Positions 6,207 to 8,777 of a stretch of DNA of 8,777 nucleotides are shown in pieces. The notes beneath the pieces were generated by a model. That model ran no database searches. It saw only the letters and a list, made by a program, of their open reading frames with translations, and was not told the origin of the DNA. Numbering within the stretch: the stretch's first letter is position 1; every line of letters begins with the position of its first letter. The translations under genes were made by a program, and so were the position numbers. Origin of the DNA: Cyanobacteriota bacterium (GTDB taxonomy: Bacteria; Cyanobacteriota; Cyanobacteriia; Leptolyngbyales; Leptolyngbyaceae); the NCBI GenBank assembly GCA_027482985.1, contig JAIXVO010000171.1:1-8777 (forward strand), given 5' to 3'.

Positions 6207-7799
6207 ATGAACGCTGAGGAACTGCTCAAACAATACGCGACAGGTGAACGCAATTTTGCAGAGACAAATCTCGGCGAAGCGAATCTGGGTGGGGTGAACC
6301 TCAGTCAGGCCAATTTTAAGGGTGCCAATCTGAGTGTCGCCAACTTATGTGGCACTAATTTAACAGAAGCCGACTTGAGCAAAACAAAACTCAATGTGGC
6401 GAAGTTAAGTGGAGCCAATCTCACTCGCGCCAATCTCACAGAAGCGAATTTGAATGTTGCGAACTTGACCCTGGCCGATTTGAACCATGCCGATTTACGG
6501 CGATCGTCGCTGGTGCGGGCGGAGATGGCGAGAGCTGAACTCAGTCATGCCAACTTGAGTGATGCGAATTTGTCTGGGGCTGATCTCAAAGATGCCAAGT
6601 TGAGACAGGCCAATCTGAGTCATGCCAATCTCAGTCGGGCGGATTTGAAATGGGCGGCGTTGACGGGTGCCAACCTGAATCATGCCAATTTGCATGGCAC
6701 CGATTTGAGTAGTTGCGATTTTAGTGGGGCGGATCTGCGGCAGACGGAATTACGCCAGGCCAATCTCAGTCGAGCGAATTTGCGAGGGGCGAATTTAAGC
6801 GGCGCGAATTTACGCTGGGCGGATCTGAGTGGGGCGGACTTGAGTTGGGCGGACTTGAGCGGGGCGCGACTGAGTGGGGCGAATTTGACAGGGGTTAACT
6901 TAAGCTATGCCAATTTGTTAGGGACAATTCTGGTGCATGCCGATCTCACCCGGGCCAGCTTAATTGGGGCCGATTGGTCAGGATCGGATTTGAGTGGAGC
7001 GACCTTGACAGGAGCCAAACTGCATGGCGTGTTGCGGTTTGGCGTGAAAACGGAAGGTATTTTGTGTGATTGGGTGGATCTCAGTCCGAATGGGGATCAA
7101 AGTGAGATTTGCCATTTGGCGGGCGATCGCCTCAAAACGTTTTTCCACGAAACGCCACCCACCGTCAAAATCACCATTGATGCCGAATTTGATGCGGAAG
7201 CCCACTACGCGCTCGCCGCCACCTACTGTCAACTGGCGCGTCGGTATCCCATTACCCTCACGCCCCCGAACATCCGCGTGGGTCGCCGTCGCACAACGCT
7301 CTCAATCGAGATGAAAAGTGACAATGATCTGTTTTTGGCGGCTTATGTCGCGATTCTGCCGTTTAAGGACGCAACTTTCACCCACAAGAGTTTGCTCGGT
7401 TTGCTGGAACGGCTGCAACCTGTAGATGGCAGTGACGGGGCGGCAATACCGTTATTGCACGAGATGGAAGTGACCCTCCAGGAATTGCGATCGCAGACGG
7501 GGGAGATGCAGGTGCCCAGCAGTTGCGAGATGTTGTTGAAGAAGGTGCCTTTTTTCGCGGCTCCCACGCAAACCACGCTGATTGCCTCCAGTAACACGAA
7601 TCTTGTCCTCTATAGCCATCCTCGCTTTGGCAAACGGGTGTCACCAGGCGATGACAGCACCGCTGCCCTGTTGAACGGCAGCGAAGCCACCCCCGATCCG
7701 CCAGCGTTGAGTGCCCTGATCGAATTTATTCAAAGTTTCCAGGTAGCGGGCAATGGGGCGATCGCGCCGCGCTTGAGTGAACGCACTGCCCAAAATTAG
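6207..7799 (+). CDS. long pentapeptide-repeat protein with C-terminal domain
   Basis: A 530-aa probably soluble protein without signal peptide or membrane segment. Residues 1-15 (MNAEELLKQYATGER) form a short helical cap typical of cyanobacterial pentapeptide proteins. Residues 16-275 are 52 consecutive A(N/D)LxX repeats without an insertion or register slip, predicted to fold as a right-handed quadrilateral beta-helix of 13 coils. The central position is Leu or Phe in all but two repeats (Met107, Trp257). Residues 276-530 form a separate mixed alpha/beta region with LRFGVKTEGILCDWVDLSPNGD at its beginning; I recognise it as a recurring extension in cyanobacterial homologues but know no function. 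The ATG at 6207 is preferred because AAAGGA lies 8 nt upstream; an in-frame TTG at 6186 would add seven residues ahead of the cap. Some pentapeptide proteins (MfpA, Qnr) mimic DNA, but nothing here shows that this one does. Confidence 0.92.
   Translation: MNAEELLKQYATGERNFAETNLGEANLGGVNLSQANFKGANLSVANLCGTNLTEADLSKTKLNVAKLSGANLTRANLTEANLNVANLTLADLNHADLRRSSLVRAEMARAELSHANLSDANLSGADLKDAKLRQANLSHANLSRADLKWAALTGANLNHANLHGTDLSSCDFSGADLRQTELRQANLSRANLRGANLSGANLRWADLSGADLSWADLSGARLSGANLTGVNLSYANLLGTILVHADLTRASLIGADWSGSDLSGATLTGAKLHGVLRFGVKTEGILCDWVDLSPNGDQSEICHLAGDRLKTFFHETPPTVKITIDAEFDAEAHYALAATYCQLARRYPITLTPPNIRVGRRRTTLSIEMKSDNDLFLAAYVAILPFKDATFTHKSLLGLLERLQPVDGSDGAAIPLLHEMEVTLQELRSQTGEMQVPSSCEMLLKKVPFFAAPTQTTLIASSNTNLVLYSHPRFGKRVSPGDDSTAALLNGSEATPDPPALSALIEFIQSFQVAGNGAIAPRLSERTAQN
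6252..7031 (+). repeat. 15-bp periodic coding repeat (52 pentapeptide codon units)
   Basis: The DNA encoding residues 16-275 has an unbroken 15-bp period. Adjacent units are especially alike around 6820-6880, where GSGAD/LSWAD-type units alternate (LSGAD, LSWAD, LSGAR), suggesting recent expansion there. No HIP1 octamer is found in the array; the closest is GGCGATCG at about 6499. Confidence 0.85.
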
Positions 7800-7904
7800 T
7801 TGGAGATAGGTATTAAGGTCAGGCGGGAACCCGTGGCAGCGCTAGGAATTTTGAGCAGGTGTGTCAGAATTGAAGTTCATGCAGTCGGCGAGAGTTCTAA
7901 ATTC

Positions 7905-8777
7905 GTGATTGAAGTCGAAGTCCATCAGCAACTCCGGGCCTTTCTCAGGCAGCAGGGCGAATCCTACTGGCCGCACCATTTGACGATGGGCCGCTTGGTG
8001 GCGCGGGCGTTGCGACTGGGGCGGAGTGCCTTAATTCAGACGAGTGCCTTTTCTGGCTACCACGAGCGGTATCGCTTGAGTTACCTGGTGCCCGTCCTGA
8101 TGTGGGCGGAACCTGTGATTCTGGTGGTGCCGGAGTCGGTGCAGCAACGGCTGATGCTGGTGGAAATTCCCCAACTGCGGCAATGGATTCAAACGACGAA
8201 ACCGATTCAGGCGGGCGATCGCTTCCCGACGGGCGATTTTCAAGGGTTATTGTTGGTGACACCGGAAGTCTGGTTGGGCGATCGCTTGCGGCAGGAAGGC
8301 CGCTTTCCGGCGCATATTCCGACGATTGTGGATGGGGTGGATGATCTGGAAGGCTGGGTGCGATCGCAACTCACGAGCCAGATCCAACCAGTGGACTGGG
8401 AAGCTCTGATGATGGCCTGTCCAGAGCAGGCAAATGTGATTCGCGATACCCGGATTCAGTTGACCAAAGCGGTGTTTCAGCATCCCGTCAACCCCTACGA
8501 GTGTTATTTGATTGAAGCGCCAGAACAAGAACTCATTCAATTTTTGTTCTATCGGCTGCAACGCTCCCCGGTGGATGACAGCACTGATGCCGCGACGTTT
8601 GCCCACCTACCCCAACCCTGGCAGCAGTTTTGGCGATCGCGGCAGGGCGATCGGGCGATGCTATGGACGGAAGTAAATCGGGCGCAGGGCACCTTTTCGC
8701 TGCACTGTAGCCCCACCGATTTAGCTCAGGATTTAGCCCCCATCTGGACGCAACAACCCGTGGTTTTGGTGGGTGGC
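7905..8777 (+). CDS. DinG/XPD-like superfamily 2 helicase-type protein, N-terminal part (runs off window)
   Basis: The 291 codons present read MIEVEVHQQLRAFLRQQG and onward, with no stop to the edge. I recognise a cyanobacterial protein usually annotated as ATP-dependent DNA helicase (DinG-like). YWPHHLTMGRLVARAL (21-36) resembles the Q-motif region of DinG/XPD (R-Q...M). The segment where Walker A should be, GRSALIQTSAFSG (39-51), has no GKT or GKS. The Walker B/DEAH position appears as IVDGVDDLEG (141-150). The four iron-sulfur cysteines of XPD/DinG are not seen; the cysteines present (172, 200, 268) are scattered. It may therefore be a degenerate or divergent ATPase. GTG 7905 is chosen because the conserved N-terminus begins there, but the ribosome site is weak and in-frame GTG 7833 is possible. 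It follows the pentapeptide gene by 105 nt, with no terminator seen between. Confidence 0.7.
   Translation, partial: MIEVEVHQQLRAFLRQQGESYWPHHLTMGRLVARALRLGRSALIQTSAFSGYHERYRLSYLVPVLMWAEPVILVVPESVQQRLMLVEIPQLRQWIQTTKPIQAGDRFPTGDFQGLLLVTPEVWLGDRLRQEGRFPAHIPTIVDGVDDLEGWVRSQLTSQIQPVDWEALMMACPEQANVIRDTRIQLTKAVFQHPVNPYECYLIEAPEQELIQFLFYRLQRSPVDDSTDAATFAHLPQPWQQFWRSRQGDRAMLWTEVNRAQGTFSLHCSPTDLAQDLAPIWTQQPVVLVGG

Noticed and set aside
6252..7031. Regular 15-bp repeats as a possible CRISPR or satellite array
   Set aside because: The unit is a degenerate in-frame pentapeptide codon pattern with no spacers.
7833..7904. GTG 7833 as the start of the DinG-like gene
   Set aside because: The frame is open, but the added residues do not look like the family and the conserved N-terminus starts at 7905; kept only as an alternative.
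8247..8606. Antisense open frame of 119 codons
   Set aside because: It is opposite the DinG-like coding frame, which shows clear family resemblance; no motif is present in the antisense product.

Overview
The window comes from a cyanobacterium. At least 20 copies of the octamer GCGATCGC (HIP1), the hallmark palindrome of many cyanobacterial genomes, are scattered through it. The ATP synthase genes run delta-alpha-gamma with no beta gene following, as in the cyanobacterial/plastid atp1 cluster. Gene content also fits: an arogenate/prephenate dehydrogenase of cyanobacterial type, a very long pentapeptide-repeat protein and a cyanobacterial DinG-like protein. GC content and gene style suggest a filamentous or Leptolyngbya/Oscillatoria-like genome, but genus cannot be decided from the sequence.

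Layout. (1) 2-2890, + strand: the end of the atp1 operon, made of the last 82 codons of the delta subunit, complete alpha (505 aa) and complete gamma (315 aa). The two intercistronic gaps (103 and 71 nt) both contain potential RNA hairpins. A clear intrinsic terminator (2930-2956) closes the operon. (2) 2955-4806, + strand: a good sigma70-type promoter (TTGTCA-N17-TATGAT) begins inside the terminator T-tract and drives tRNA-Lys(CTT). Only 15 nt after the tRNA comes the start codon of an ABC-2 permease, followed 19 nt later by its ATPase partner. The three look like one tRNA-plus-transporter transcription unit. (3) 4807-5135: a convergent gap of 329 nt without a credible gene, filled with a heptamer tandem repeat and several dyads, resembling the repeat-rich intergenic DNA of cyanobacteria. 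(4) 5136-5996, - strand: tyrA, the last step toward tyrosine. (5) 5997-6206: a divergent promoter region with a perfect 7-bp hairpin capped by a GGAA tetraloop. (6) 6207-7799, + strand: a 530-aa protein with 52 uninterrupted pentapeptide repeats and a C-terminal domain of about 255 residues. (7) 7905 to the edge, + strand: the N-terminal 291 codons of a DinG/XPD-like protein in which no canonical Walker A lysine or DEAH box can be seen.

The atp genes build the F1 motor of thylakoid and cell-membrane ATP synthase; the ABC pair forms an exporter-type complex with unknown substrate; the remaining genes have no evident joint role. I see no CRISPR array, integrase, transposase or defence cassette. 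The points most worth following are the tRNA-ABC arrangement, the apparently degenerate helicase, the 52-repeat protein with its leader hairpin, and the hairpin between atpA and atpG.
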